A stretch of DNA of 64,000 nt from Plotosus lineatus (GCA_024760905.1 CM045733.1:38584501-38648500), one strand, 5' to 3'; numbered from the stretch's first letter, positions 26,584 through 34,262 are shown. Notes: generated from the letters alone by a model not told the origin. Numbers and translations are program-made.

Positions 26584-27322
26584 ACAGTAGTATTAATAGT
26601 CCCTCCTCTCCTCCTGCAGGTTTCATGTGTATTATTATCGAATTAATGATTCTTGTGTGTTTAATTCCTGCTGCTGTTTGTAGATTTTGCAGAATCTAAA
26701 CTTTTCTGTTCCAGAGCCTCATGAAAGCATCACCACTGATCTTTAATTAAATCCATCCTCTCCATGAACACCACTCTTGAGTTTAAATGTTTACTCAAAA
26801 ATCTCTCTTTGTGTTGGGATTGATTAGAATTGATGTAGCTTCATATAAAATGCAGATTTTTTTTACCTGTTTAATCTTTTACATGTTGAACACTTTAATT
26901 CTTGGCTTAAAAAATGTTATAAATACACGTCATCATGGTGGTGGTAATGATGATTATTACATGTAATTAATTATTTTATTAATTTTATATTATCCCTAAA
27001 GCAGAAAATTGCTAAATATTTCTGCTCTCCCCTTCATTAGAAATCTAGAACCTTTAAACTTTTAAAGAACCCAGTTGTACATTTTATAGATAGCTTTAAT
27101 ATTTACTATTTTACAGGTGAAACATTTTATTATACTGTACTGTATAGAGTGTGTGCGCGCGCATAGCCTACATATTATAGCTGCTGAGTGTGTATATAAT
27201 ACAGCCGATGTTTATCATGATGATGATGATGATGATGATGATACTATCATGTCTGCGTCTGACTCGCAGATCTTCTGCAGTTTCAGAACTAGGTTCTGGA
27301 CAGAACCTCTTCAGAGCCCTAT

Positions 27323-27356
<34 letters not shown>

Positions 27357-27703
27357 CAGTGACATCATCCCTCTATCTGTACTGCGGTACACACGCACGC
27401 AGAACAGAAGTCAGTAGCCGCGCGTGTCTTACCGGTGCAGGTGCGCGTGTCGGACCGCAAGGTGACGGTGCCGTCCCGGTGCAGCAGGATGGAGTCGGGT
27501 CCCTTGGCGCGGTGGCGGTGGCGGTACCGAGCAATGTGCGCGCGCTCCCCGCGGCAGCACTGGTAGCACACGGCCCAGGCCTGCTCCTCGTTCAGCGGCT
27601 GCTCGTAGGATCGCAGGACCTCCTCCAGGGACAGCTCACGCGCCTCGGCTGCCTCACGCGCCTCCCGCTCGCCCCCGGAGCTTCGGCTTATTAATCGGGC
27701 CAT
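581..27703 (-). CDS. spire2: spire2, Spire-type actin nucleation factor (12 exons seen, 3' end outside window)
   Basis: Spire proteins nucleate actin filaments with formins (FMN1/2) and work with myosin V and Rab11 on vesicles. Twelve minus-strand exons join in phase: 27703-27433, 16669-16626, 16543-16157, 15096-15016, 14492-14328, 14156-14070, 2158-2038, 1836-1670, 1551-about 1440, 1140-1022, 940-803 and 648-581, giving about 586 residues. Vertebrate SPIRE2 is a little over 700, so the rest of the zinc finger and C-terminus lie left of position 1. The order seen is KIND domain (exons 1-3), four WH2-like G-actin-binding repeats (exons 5-7), the [12 protein letters not shown] myosin-V-binding segment (exon 8), [11 protein letters not shown] (exon 9), the Spir-box (exon 11) and the first cysteines of the FYVE-like finger (exon 12). 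The start MARLIS and the zinc-finger segment resemble SPIRE2 more than SPIRE1 (from known family sequences). All exons are open. Introns 1 and 6 are swollen by transposons. Confidence 0.93.
649..802 (-). promoter_or_regulatory. spire2 intron 11 with paired (AC)n/(GT)n ends
   Basis: In transcript orientation this 154-nt intron is donor, (CT)n, about 28 AC units (780-725), a 22-nt spacer (724-703), about 25 GT units (702-651), then the acceptor AG. AC and GU tracts in one transcript can form a long hairpin that leaves donor and acceptor a few nucleotides apart. There is no normal pyrimidine tract or obvious branch point in front of the acceptor. Confidence 0.8.
803..940 (-). CDS. spire2: spire2 exon 11: Spir-box
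   Basis: 46 codons, [20 protein letters not shown], then [18 protein letters not shown] and YNNLRKGK. This is the Spir-box, a conserved helical segment related to rabphilin-type Rab-binding regions, placed directly before the zinc finger. Acceptor CACTCAG, donor GTGATC followed by (CT)n and (AC)n. Confidence 0.95.
1022..1140 (-). CDS. spire2: spire2 exon 10: variable linker before Spir-box
   Basis: After acceptor TCTGCAG one frame is open to a GTGAGC donor: [20 protein letters not shown], then [20 protein letters not shown]. The 119 nt plus the carried nucleotide make 40 codons, and the next exon then starts in phase 0. The sequence itself is poorly conserved between Spire proteins, so the call rests on splice sites, phase and position. 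Confidence 0.7.
1440..1551 (-). CDS. spire2: spire2 exon 9: SFSEHDL segment (3' edge uncertain)
   Basis: Reads [20 protein letters not shown] then [30 protein letters not shown] is a conserved Spire signature between the WH2 cluster and the Spir-box. The next exon needs a one-nucleotide carry-over, which fits a GTGCCG donor after base 1440. A GTGGAG donor about 20 bases further on has the same phase and would add a few residues. Neither is a strong donor. Confidence 0.8.
1670..1836 (-). CDS. spire2: spire2 exon 8: myosin-V binding segment
   Basis: Reads [32 protein letters not shown] and [20 protein letters not shown] then E. The [12 protein letters not shown] block corresponds to the region of SPIRE2 known to bind the globular tail of myosin V. 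Acceptor CCTCAG, donor GTGTGC. With the 1-nt carry-over from exon 7 it yields 56 codons, phase 0. Confidence 0.92.
2038..2158 (-). CDS. spire2: spire2 exon 7: WH2 repeat D
   Basis: Reads [20 protein letters not shown] then [13 protein letters not shown], the fourth WH2 repeat, ending KRSSKR plus one nucleotide. The acceptor TTTAG is preceded by about nine GT units. I chose the donor GTGCGT at 2037-2036 because it alone gives the phase (40 codons + 1 nt) needed by exon 8 and stops where homology to known Spire proteins stops. The donor is a moderate match to consensus, so the exact edge is slightly uncertain. Confidence 0.87.
2260..2415. repeat. G-rich minisatellite, block A
   Basis: Degenerate tandem units of about 16-20 bp built on GATGGAGGTGTNGAGATG, with GTGGTGAT variants. 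The same repeat resumes at 7616 and again at 14024, after each of two Tc1-like insertions, so the three blocks were one array. Confidence 0.8.
2518..2770 (-). mobile_element. 3' end of a Rex1/L2-like LINE, 5'-truncated
   Basis: Reverse complement of the 3' UTR of the LINE at 8516-10782 (matches 10525-10760), including AATAAAGCTGTATCT near the tail. It sits inside the left inverted repeat of Tc1-like A1. Only about 250 bp were inserted, a typical severe 5' truncation. Confidence 0.85.
3082..3656. mobile_element. hAT-type MITE
   Basis: Inverted ends CAGTGCTTCTCAA and (reverse) CAATACTTCTCAAATAG. The flanks CTCGATGT and CTATAGGT are a decayed 8-bp target duplication (5 of 8). The intact Tc1 copy A2 reads across the site without it. 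No coding capacity. A diverged relative lies at 61757-62379. Confidence 0.75.
3967..5564 (+). mobile_element. RTE-type LINE, 5'-truncated copy A
   Basis: Begins in the linker before the reverse transcriptase and ends with CGACCCCTGAAGGGAACAG plus (AAG)n. RT pieces are readable: [62 protein letters not shown] and the catalytic MMFADDIVI, with stops and frameshifts between them. There is no endonuclease. It is a pseudogene. Confidence 0.9.
5566..6140 (+). mobile_element. RTE 3' end, second tandem copy
   Basis: Starts GGCTCAACAATCCAGAGC and repeats the last 560-570 bp of the RTE directly behind the (AAG)n tail of the preceding copy. It codes for the end of the RTE protein ([18 protein letters not shown] and [10 protein letters not shown]). 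See findings. Confidence 0.88.
7616..8154. repeat. G-rich minisatellite, block B
   Basis: Largest block of the array (about 540 bp, roughly 30 degenerate units of GGAGGTGTNGAGATGGA type). It is bounded by the right TA of one Tc1-like element and the left TA of another. Its reverse strand has a long open frame (His/Thr/Ser/Pro repeats) that is an artefact of the repeat. Confidence 0.85.
8516..10782 (+). mobile_element. Rex1/L2-like non-LTR retrotransposon, 5'-truncated
   Basis: Inserted in Tc1-like B. GCCAT flanks both sides (8511-8515 and 10783-10787), a short target duplication. It carries the pre-RT linker ([20 protein letters not shown]), RT fragments ([64 protein letters not shown]) and the C-terminal [16 protein letters not shown]. 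The 3' UTR ends AATAAAGCTGTATCT then (ATCT)n, a short-repeat tail. Several frameshifts are present. The clade (Rex1 versus L2/CR1) is not certain. Confidence 0.85.
11640..11713 (+). mobile_element. Short RTE-tail SINE or RTE 3' fragment
   Basis: GCTGTGGCGACTCCCGAGAA-type sequence with GCCGAAAGGAAAAG and (AAG)n, the 3' end of the RTE family. ATTGAAGCAGAAGGAGA occurs immediately after it and about 120 bp before it, so it may be part of the target duplication. Confidence 0.65.
12858..13125 (+). mobile_element. tRNA-derived SINE (second family)
   Basis: A-box-like GTGTAGTGGTTAGGGTGC and B-box GAGTTCGAATCCCA, then a body with CTGCGATGGACTAGCCTCCC and CTACAGAAACTGGGAATAAG. Head and body differ from the SINE family that is common in the rest of the window. 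It lies inside MITE family 1 copy 1. Confidence 0.8.
14024..14069. repeat. G-rich minisatellite, block C
   Basis: A short remnant of the same array between the right end of the second Tc1-like element and spire2 exon 6. It runs right up to the exon 6 donor. Confidence 0.65.
14070..14156 (-). CDS. spire2: spire2 exon 6: WH2 repeat C
   Basis: 29 codons, [20 protein letters not shown] then IRSRPPLKP, covering the actin-binding linker 3 region and the third WH2 repeat of Spire proteins. Acceptor TTTCAG follows about 30 GT units. The donor is the strong GTGAGT. Phase 0 at both ends. Confidence 0.93.
14157..14327 (-). promoter_or_regulatory. spire2 intron 5 with paired (AC)n/(GT)n ends
   Basis: This 171-nt intron begins GTGAGAACATGCGC then about 14 AC units (14316-14288), a unique spacer of about 65 nt, about 30 GT units (14221-14161) and TTTCAG. 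It is the same architecture as intron 11: complementary dinucleotide tracts at opposite intron ends. Confidence 0.8.
14328..14492 (-). CDS. spire2: spire2 exon 5: WH2 repeats A and B
   Basis: 55 codons starting [20 protein letters not shown] (WH2 repeat A, with the LKKV signature) and continuing [20 protein letters not shown] then RKVM (repeat B). Each WH2 motif is an amphipathic helix plus an LKKV-like stretch that binds one actin monomer. Acceptor TGTCAG preceded by a (GT)n tract, donor GTGAGA followed by an (AC)n tract. Confidence 0.95.
15016..15096 (-). CDS. spire2: spire2 exon 4: KIND to WH2 linker
   Basis: 27 codons, [13 protein letters not shown] to LDNLKHRDW, phase 0 at both ends. 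The acceptor TAG is preceded directly by about 32 GT dinucleotides, with no ordinary pyrimidine tract. The donor is GTATAC. The segment matches the predicted-helical linker between KIND and the first WH2 repeat. Confidence 0.88.
15099..15162 (+). repeat. (CA)n microsatellite at spire2 exon 4 acceptor
   Basis: About 32 CA units ending 2 nt from the exon 4 boundary. On the transcribed strand this is (GT)n just before the acceptor TAG. Confidence 0.95.
15302..15346 (+). repeat. (CA)n microsatellite in spire2 intron 3
   Basis: About 22 CA units with one TA interruption. Same orientation as the exon 4 acceptor repeat, so it cannot pair with it. Confidence 0.95.
15347..16156. other. spire2 intron 3 remainder
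   Basis: Unique-looking AT-rich intron with no coding signal or recognisable transposon. A C-rich tract on the plus strand (16098-16140) lies next to the exon 3 donor. Confidence 0.5.
16157..16543 (-). CDS. spire2: spire2 exon 3: second half of KIND domain
   Basis: 129 codons beginning [17 protein letters not shown] and ending LSRIRDAKE. Conserved KIND landmarks are visible: the HALDWGL helix, [22 protein letters not shown], then [23 protein letters not shown] text (here [18 protein letters not shown]). A run of about eight Glu residues between GPADED and MESMHA is longer than in mammals and is coded by GAG/GAA triplets, so it is likely length-variable. Acceptor CCTCAG, donor GTCAGT. Confidence 0.93.
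16626..16669 (-). CDS. spire2: spire2 exon 2: short KIND linker
   Basis: A 44-nt exon with acceptor TTTCAG and donor GTAAGT, reading [15 protein letters not shown] once joined to exon 1. Exon 1 (271 nt) plus this exon (44 nt) equals 105 codons, so exon 3 starts in phase 0. It corresponds to the variable acidic/proline-rich segment just before the conserved VQSLG motif of the KIND domain. It was found by splice signals and phase, since it is far too short to stand out as an open frame. Confidence 0.85.
16670..17534. other. Proximal spire2 intron 1, unrecognised
   Basis: No gene, RNA or clear repeat. Includes CACCATGGTAACCATGGCAA (16766-16785), a short palindrome. Confidence 0.4.
17535..17880 (+). 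mobile_element. tRNA-derived SINE, common family, copy 1
   Basis: tRNA-like head (A-box GTGGTAGTCTAGTGGTATAA, B-box GATTGAGTCCCACTC), body with GGGTTATCAAAGGCCGGCCA and GACTTTCGACAAGAGTAGGC, tail CCTGCGATGGCCTGGCGAGC ending TAATTAGGATGAAGCGGTTA and (ATG)n. This is the tail-1 form of the family. Confidence 0.88.
17885..18005 (-). mobile_element. SINE tail fragment, inverted
   Basis: Reverse complement of the tail of the neighbouring SINE (TTAATCCTAATTAGGGTCAC, GATCGCCAGGCCATTG). Head missing. Together with copy 1 it forms a tail-to-tail pair. Confidence 0.8.
18210..21328 (+). mobile_element. RTE-type LINE, full-length copy B (decayed)
   Basis: Flanked by GAACTGTGCAGCCTGG (18193-18208) and GAACTGTGCATCCTGG (21329-21344), a 16-bp target duplication. 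Length about 3.12 kb. It has a 5' region with AGGAAGGGCATCCGGCGTAA, an Arg-rich start, an apurinic endonuclease ([57 protein letters not shown]), an RT ([51 protein letters not shown]) and a C-terminal domain, ending CGACCTCTGAAGGGAGCAG. At least five stops or frameshifts make it inactive. Confidence 0.92.
21345..21674. repeat. Degenerate short repeats and (AT)n
   Basis: 21450-21615 holds three or four diverged units containing GGGATTTGTTGCAATA or GCGATTTCTCATAATCCA. A perfect (AT)n of about 29 units follows (21617-21673) and appears to have replaced the left terminus of the next hAT element. Confidence 0.65.
22868..23096. mobile_element. Tigger-like MITE, family 3, fragment
   Basis: Matches, reversed, the right part of the element at 61565-62790 (AATCCGTTCCGAGGGCAAGC, CTCATTAGATGAAACAA, CTCCCAAACTCATAACCTG). 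The terminal bases are lost. An RTE tail follows at once. Confidence 0.75.
23097..23590 (-). mobile_element. RTE 3' fragment, inverted
   Basis: Reverse complement of the last 490 bp of the RTE, including CTGTTCCCTTCAGGGGTCGC at its 3' end and coding for [20 protein letters not shown]. Its truncated 5' end abuts the interior of Tc1-like A2. Confidence 0.9.
23592..24991 (-). mobile_element. Tc1-like transposon A2, left end missing
   Basis: Same family as 2423-7613 and uninterrupted. The minus-strand transposase shows [41 protein letters not shown] text (here [18 protein letters not shown]), [12 protein letters not shown] and [15 protein letters not shown], that is the second D and the DDE/D SPD motif. 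It has stops. The right terminus CCAGATTCCA...CAAA-type is followed by TA (24992-24993). The left inverted end is absent, cut by the RTE insertion or deletion. Confidence 0.9.
25574..27432. other. Distal spire2 intron 1 with microsatellites
   Basis: Mostly unique intron. Simple repeats: (GT)n 25841-25888, (CT)n/(CA)n 25954-26048, (CT)n 26108-26132, (GT)n 26556-26583, (GAT)n 27217-27243, (CT)n 27330-27354. No exon or transposon was recognised. The exon 1 donor is at the right edge. Confidence 0.6.
27433..27703 (-). CDS. spire2: spire2 exon 1: start codon and first half of KIND domain
   Basis: This 271-nt coding exon starts at an ATG with G at +4 in a CpG-rich setting. It reads MARLIS then an acidic/basic linker and [20 protein letters not shown], the first KIND helix, followed by [14 protein letters not shown] is a kinase-like, non-catalytic fold that binds formin C-terminal tails. 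The donor is GTAAG (bases 27432-27431). One nucleotide is left over and completes a Gly codon with exon 2. The Arg/His-rich stretch after CCRG, where human SPIRE2 is shorter or different, is species-variable. Confidence 0.93.
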
Positions 27704-28110
27704 GCGATACCACCGCGACCATCCTTCATCCTCTGCACTCCGCCGCCATCCACATCTTCATCGTCATCATCCCCCTCCTCCTCCTCCTCCACCGTTTGAT
27801 GTTCACACCGTGCGCGAGCGCAACCTGCGACACTAACTGCAGCGATGTGAGCGAGGTGGGAAAAACCTCAAACTCAAACAATCCCCCGTTAGTCCCGTTC
27901 CTCAGTGCGCATGCGCGGTTGGCATGGCGGAGATGCAGATGGAAGATGGGGAGCAGGTGAAGCTGTATTAATCCGCGTCACCTATCGGAGCAGATCAGAG
28001 GCGCGCGCTTCTCCTCTGGCAACCGGGCGCGCGCCCACCTCACCACTCGCTTCGGCTGTTACCAATAACAACAACAGCAGCAATCTTACGAATCATTCAC
28101 ATTCAGTATC
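27704..28110 (-). promoter_or_regulatory. CpG-rich 5' region / promoter of spire2
   Basis: GC- and CpG-rich DNA surrounds and precedes the spire2 start codon (for example 27720-27850 and 27995-28050, with repeated GCGCGC). The rest of the window is AT-rich and CpG-poor. No TATA box is obvious. A (CCT)n tract at 27772-27790 would lie in the 5' UTR or core promoter. The transcription start cannot be fixed by eye. Confidence 0.6.
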
Positions 28111-29435
28111 ATTTTTGGCCCCCATTCATAAATAATCTCTGATCGGTTTAGGTCCAGCTGTCCAATCAACCGCCTGAGGACTCAAATAGTTCTTTAAATG
28201 AGCGAGTCCGGTGTGCTGCTGCTTGTTTGAAACAAAAACCCTGCAGCCACGTGACCCTTTGTGGGATGAGTTTGACACCTGCGAGTTCGAGTCTGATGGC
28301 AGTCAAAGAATAACCTACAGGTGCAATCCTTTTTACAGTGTGCGCCTCTACAGCGCCGCTACAGCGCCTCTACAGTCTCGGAGCCGTTTCACGTAGAGGA
28401 TAGCCCATGCTAGCAGTGTAGGAAAGATTTAGCATATAATTAGCACATAATTGATTAATCTAATTACAATTTATTGTGTGTTAGAAATGACAGTTTAAGT
28501 GAAAATTTGATCAATCAGATGACTGAGGCATGTCAACCCCGCCCATACACACGTGACACATCCGAGGGCTCTTCCAGTTGTGAGGAAGAACCCCAGACGA
28601 TTAGACTCCGAGATCTTGCACCCTGGGATGACGAAGCCCATTCAGGGTGTTCACCAGAGTTCTGCCAGCCGCTCTATTTGAGAGTTCCCGACAGGATATC
28701 AGTATGATAAAGTCAGTATTGTTCCTAAAATTGTAGTGTTCTTAAAATACTCAGTTTACACCTTCGATAAAACACACGAAGCATAAGCTCTTTGATCATT
28801 ATTTTTATTATAAATAAAACAACTAAAATCCCCTCATCCCAACATCCTTATTATATAAATCATCCCAATAAAACAATTTACCAACAAACAAGGTCCAGTT
28901 TTAAGCCAGCAAATTCCACATGATAAAGATTATGGAGGATGTGACACAAGGGTCACAATCTGTAAAGTTCTTGATTGGTTTATTTTTTTTTTTATCTTTA
29001 TTACTTTGTGTACCGTTAAAAAGACTCATGAAATATCAGTTAAAAATTACTCTGTAATAAATTCACATTTACAGTATTTACCCTCAAACTGATTCAACAT
29101 CATGACATTTTTTTCACACACACACACACACACACACCAATCACCAGATTAATGGAAATAGTTCTATAAATCTTAAACGTTGTTTAATTGTGATCATGAA
29201 AAAAAAAAAGTGTAAACACCAATATTGATATAGAATCAAATTTCGCACTTTGGTTTTAATTTTCTATTAATTTATCTTTGCAATAGGAGCATAGTCAGAA
29301 AGCAAGGAGGAGACTACGGAGGGTTTACATTGGGGGGGAGGCTTATTCAAAGGGTCGAGGTATCAAAAAGTGGGGAGAACAAAGAAACTGGTGGAGACAT
29401 TAGAACAGGAAACAGGGACACGGACAGGAAATGTC
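28111..29435. other. Region upstream of spire2, no gene seen
   Basis: AT-rich, with (CA)n at 29117-29138. The open frames at 28211-28707 have no recognisable domain and no codon-conservation evidence, so I do not call them. Confidence 0.45.
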
Positions 29436-29439
29436 TTTG

Positions 29440-29745
29440 GTGGAAAGGACCTGGGACCTTGGGATCATTAATCCAAGCTCCACTATCACCGAGCTGTCAC
29501 GGCTGTACCCCCACTGCAGCTAACTGGGTTATCAAAGGCCACAAATCACTCACTGTCTGTGGTGAGAGGAATGTAAAAGATCCATTGCTGACTTTCAACA
29601 AGAGTAAGCTGCACTGCCGTCAGCATGTTTCTGTCCTGCGAAGGCCAGCTAGCTGTCCAGGTAGTACTGTGCCTTCTCTGTTGGCTGAGACAGGTATCAT
29701 TCTTCCCGCAATCCTAATTAGGATTAAGCGGTTCAGATAATGAAT
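29440..29745 (+). mobile_element. tRNA-derived SINE, common family, old copy
   Basis: Diverged copy with GCAGCTAACTGGGTTATCAA, CATTGCTGACTTTCAACAAG and the tail CCTAATTAGGATTAAGCGG, tail-1 form. The tRNA-like head is badly mutated. Confidence 0.8.
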
Positions 29746-29779
29746 GAATAATTTTTTTGCAATCTTAGACATGGACATA

Positions 29780-30372
29780 CAGTCAGCCCCCAACTTACGA
29801 AGATCCCTGTGTACGAAATCCCCGGGTTACGAAAAACATTTTCCTGAGTTTCCGTCCTCGAGTTGCGAGACAACCCCCTCTTATGAAAAGAAATTCAAAA
29901 TTCAAATGCGCCAATCAAAATTTTACACGATGCATGAGTTGCTCTCATTGGCTGTCTCTCAACATCCTGCCCCGCTGGCCTCCCAGATAGAGACAGAAGG
30001 AAGCTTCACTCTTTAGTTTTTAGTTTAGTTTTTTTAAGTTGTTTAATTAAGTAAATGTTTAATAAATGTGGCCGCATTTGCACTCATCTGGAATTCCGAT
30101 CCCTCAAGGAATCAAATTAAAGTTGAGTTTGTCAAGCAGGGAATGCGCTTTGAATTTGTCTTGTGGGCGTGTTCCGCAGCACACGCGCGAGAGAGACAGA
30201 GAGAAGGAATAACGGTTTAGTTTTTTAAGTTGTTTTAATTCAGTAAATGGTCAAGCAGGGAATGCGCTTTGAATTCACGTGTTGTGGGCGTGGCCCGCAA
30301 CACTAGAATAAACATGTGCATTGTAATGCATCTGTGTGTGTGTGTGTGTGTGAGAGAGACAGAGAGAGACAG

Positions 30373-30406
<34 letters not shown>

Positions 30407-30700
30407 ATAAAAAATGTTTAACAATGGTTTAATTAATAAATATGTTAATAAAATGGTTAAATATGTTAATAAAATGTTTGAATGGTTTAATACGTAATTT
30501 TCTTTTGCTTTTAACACATTTCATACAAAATTGGTGTACTTTTATCATTTTTAAAGGCTTTATGGGGTTTATCCAGTCCAAAGACGAGCCTTGGAACGAA
30601 TTAGGCGTTTAACATGTAAGATGCAACCCCTACTTACGAAATCCCCACGCTACGAAAAGGGCTCTGGAACGGATTAATTTCGTAAATTGGGGGCCGACTG
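29780..30700. mobile_element. Tigger-like MITE, family 1, copy 2 (complete)
   Basis: 921 bp, TA on both sides (29778-29779 and 30701-30702). Ends CAGTCAGCCCCCAACTTACG and (reverse) CAGTCGGCCCCCAATTTACG. Just inside the right end is TCGTAAATTGGGGGCCGA. The interior has repeated TCAAGCAGGGAATGCGCTTT and TGTGGGCGTG units, (GA)n, (GT)n and an AT-rich part with AATATGTTAATAAAATGG. No open frame; mobilised in trans if at all. Confidence 0.88.
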
Positions 30701-30702
30701 TA

Positions 30703-31554
30703 CTTGACATGCCTAATCCTCCCACAGTTCAAAGACTTGCACATTAGGCTAATCTGATGCTTCAAATTGCCCCTAGCTTTGATTGGTACAGGTAATGGCT
30801 GTGTGTGCTTGCCCAGCAGTGCTCTGGTGAACTGTACAGTGATACTCCACCTTCACCCAATGTAGCTGAGTTAATCATAATTGTGTGTAATTGAATGTTC
30901 CAGCTCATCCAAAAATAAATTAGCATACCAGAAAACCTACCTCAAACTTTGGGTAATGTTTATATGTTTGTGTAAGCTGAATCAACCTAAAAAAAGTTAC
31001 TTCAGAATTAGAAAAGATTAATAAATGCAATTTTCTCTCTCTCTCTGTTGATAAACGGCATTCACCTCTAAATTAACGAGTGTATACATATCACAGCTGA
31101 TTTGCATGTGGTGTGGAAAAAGCAGCTATGAGCATCAGTACTGGACCACCACAGAACTGAGGTCTCAGCTTGAGACTCGTTTCCCTAAACACTCAAGTGG
31201 CTTTCTACCCAGAACCTACATTTCAAGAAGCTTCAACAGGTCAGAGAAGAACGCATGATGAGTCATTAGCCTCTGAGCCAGTTGTGAAAAAACGTGGGAG
31301 GTTAGGAGGACTTTTAAATCTACATGAACTACAGTATGGACACTCAGTTCAACACCGCTGTAGCTCAAACTGTGCCCAAGTCTCTAGACCCACATCAACC
31401 TGCACACTCTAGTGAGTTTAGTTGAGAAACCCTAGACACAAGAAGTACACCAAACAGGAAGTACTCTCACCACACTTCCATACTAGCAGCTATCAGACTG
31501 GAATGTTCAGAAACTGAACAGACAAAGCACCAACACACTCACCTTCATTACTCA
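30703..31554. other. Intergenic, unrecognised
   Basis: No gene or repeat that I can name. The 80-codon open frame at 31170 has no recognisable motif. Confidence 0.4.
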
Positions 31555-31910
31555 TTCATTCATTTTCTGAACCACTTAATCCTAATTAGGGTCGGGGGAG
31601 GCTGGCGCCTATCCCTGGACGGCTCGCTAGGCCATCGCAGGGTAGAAATACGCTGATGGCTATGGAGCCTACTCTTGTCGAAAGAGTAAAAATGTAAAAT
31701 GATGAAATAAAATGTAAAAAAAAAAAAAAAGAACGGTTATTTTACATGCCTCACACTATAGACAGTGAGAGACATGGCTGGCCTTTGATAACCCAGTTTA
31801 GCTGTAGTGCGGAGACAGTGACAACTCGTCGAGAGTGGGGCTTGAACCTCCGACCTTGGGATCAGTGATCCAGCACCTTCCCTCCAGGCCACCATTGCCC
31901 TGCCCCTTCA
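31555..31910 (-). mobile_element. tRNA-derived SINE, common family, copy 3
   Basis: Inverted copy: tail at 31560 (CTTAATCCTAATTAGGGTCG), body with an internal poly(A) run at 31717-31730, and head near 31850-31905 (reverse of CTGATCCCAAGGTCGGAGG). Tail-1 form. Confidence 0.85.
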
Positions 31911-32425
31911 TTATTCATTAATATTGATGAGTATCTTATTACATTTGCACAATAACTTGCACTGCATTGTTAATTTTACTATTTAACTAGTTTTTTTAAA
32001 AATCACATTCAAAGACATATTACTTCACTGAAAAATACATACATCAGTGAGACTTGGTCAGCCATAACACTCTTCCAGTTTAGTGGTCACCCTTCCTTGT
32101 ACACCTTTAGTCAGTGCATTCCTTTCTATCACAGGAACCTTTTTAAACAAGAATAGATCAAGAAACATCACAATGCGTTGCGATGGCCTGGCTGGCTGTA
32201 CCCAGCCCTAGCCCAGAATCGGCACATTCTTTCGCTTCCAACACATCAACTCCTAATACATTAGCTGATCTCCTATCAGTGGGAGAGTCAGAGTGCACAA
32301 CGGCTATGTGGTATATGTGGTTAACATAACTACTGTTCATCACATGACAACGACAGCCATGTGTGCTACGTATCTGATCGGCGTGTTATCCTTGAGTTAC
32401 ATTGTGCACTATCATCTTTAACAGC
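31911..32425. other. Intergenic, unrecognised
   Basis: AT-rich. 32160-32220 contains a short SINE-like piece (GCGATGGCCTGGCTGGC). Nothing else recognised. Confidence 0.4.
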
Positions 32426-32433
32426 TTCGAGAG

Positions 32434-33835
32434 CAGGGGTCACCAAACTTTTTGAAACCGAGAGCTACTTCTTGGGTACCAATTAATGCGAAGGGCTACC
32501 AGGTCGATACACACTTCTGAAATACACATTTGATCAATTTACCTTCAATTATATGTCATTATTAATTAATGATATTAATTCATGTGAAGATATTGATCAT
32601 GTTAATGATCAATAATGTAACAAGGTAGGAAACAAATATCAATATACAGTACTTAATTTCTATAAATTATAAAGCCGGTCACCTTTGCACATAATGTGGT
32701 GAATGATGCAGTGGTAATGCATGACGTTTGGGAACTCTGGGTCACCTTTACAGTGAGCGATGAATCCTGAATGTTGGCCGATCATAGCAGGAGCCCCGTT
32801 GGTCGTCACTGATACCAGTTTTTCCAAAGGTAACTTTTTCTCTGCCAAAAACTACTTCACCATGTTATAGATGTCAACTCCCCTCGTAGGTGTCTTTAGG
32901 GGCAGTAGTGTCCAAAGTTCATACTTTGTGGAGAAATCATCAAATACCTTCCGGATAAAGACCATCAGTTGCACTGTACTGCTGCTGTCCACAGACTCAT
33001 CACACTGGATGCTGAACCACTTGCACTTTGTGAGATCCCAGTCCAACTAATTGGCCAAGTTCCTGGAAATAGCCGATGCTCTTCTAACTAATGTAGTTGA
33101 CCCAGTGGAGATGACCTCCGTTACATATTGCTTGTCTTTAAGCACAGTTTTTGCAATTATCATCATTGCTTCTTTGAAAACTTCCCCGTCTGAAAATGCC
33201 TTCTTTTTCTTAATCAAAAAATGTGCAGCTCTAAACAAGGCTTCAGTTGCTTTTTTGAGTTTTCACTGGTCACGTGAAAAAAGACCGCTGTTTAGACAAG
33301 TCTGCCTTTAACTCGTGCAGCTTCTCTGCTCTGAGGGGTTGCCTGGCGGGTAGTTAGCATGCTAGCTTGCGTGACACATTCGGAAATGTCTCTCCACATT
33401 GTGCTGCTTTTCTGTTGCAACAGTCGCCCCGCAAACGAGACACACACAAGAATCTTTCACAGTTTTGCAAAAGACCTCTTCCTCCCATTCACTGGGAAAA
33501 TGATACGTTTTCTTTCTTTTTTCTGCCACCTTTTCGGGGGTAAATCGTCTCCGCACTTTCACTGTGCCTAGCTGGTCTCCATGGCAATTGTTGCTACGGA
33601 CACCAGCTAACTCTCAATGTGAAACATTAAAAAAAAATTAATATTGTCATTTTCAAATTTACACCAATGCAAGAGTAATTTAAAAAAATAGCAAAAAAAA
33701 AAAAAAAAATTAGATGCAGGTCAATGGAGAGTGGTGCCATTAATTTCACTGCTCTTTTTAGAACAGGCCCGCAGGATAGTCATGTGGTCCTCGTGGGCGA
33801 CCTGGTGGTCACACGCACCATGTTGGTGAGCTCTG
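32434..33835 (-). mobile_element. hAT transposon relic with 8-bp target duplication
   Basis: 1.4 kb, flanked by TTCGAGAG (32426-32433) and TTCTAGAG (33836-33843). Ends CAGGGGTCACCAAAC and (reverse) CAGAGCTCACCAACAT. Minus-strand remnants in order: N-terminal finger (VCLVCGATVATEKQHNVERH), AAHFLIKKKKAFSDGEVFKE, IQCDESVDSSSTVQL and LEKLVSVTTNGAPAMIGQHS, the usual order of ZBED/FAM200-like hAT transposases. The C-terminal half, with the dimerisation domain, is deleted. Nonfunctional. Confidence 0.88.
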
Positions 33836-33843
33836 TTCTAGAG

Positions 33844-34262
33844 AGGTTTACCAGGTCCCACAAAGGACTTGCTACTCTTTAAAAAGCTTTTGTTTGTCAC
33901 AGGAAGAGAAACAAGATGACAGTTACCAAAGCCCTCACAGACATGGATGAAGCGGTCTTGCTAAGACGTGAGCAAGTAACAACACCTGATATGAAGTAAA
34001 AAATTTAAATGTCATAATAAATCACTTAATATATTGGTTGCTCTGTTTGTATAAAGAAATCTCATCTTTGCATCACTTCTGGTTGGGATTTTTCAGAGCA
34101 GACCACATGCATGGTTAATAAATAGTTTATAAACAACAAAGTCATTTAATCTTAACAATTATTTCTACAGTAAAACACCAACTGCCCACTTTGATGAAGA
34201 TGGCATTAGTTAATCTTCTTATATGTCATTCCCTACATACATATGCATGCACATGTATGCAC
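33844..34262. other. Intergenic, unrecognised
   Basis: No gene or named repeat seen. Confidence 0.4.

Noticed and set aside
28211..28707. Two short plus-strand frames upstream of spire2
   Set aside because: No domain, no splice-linked partner, no visible coding bias; treated as chance.
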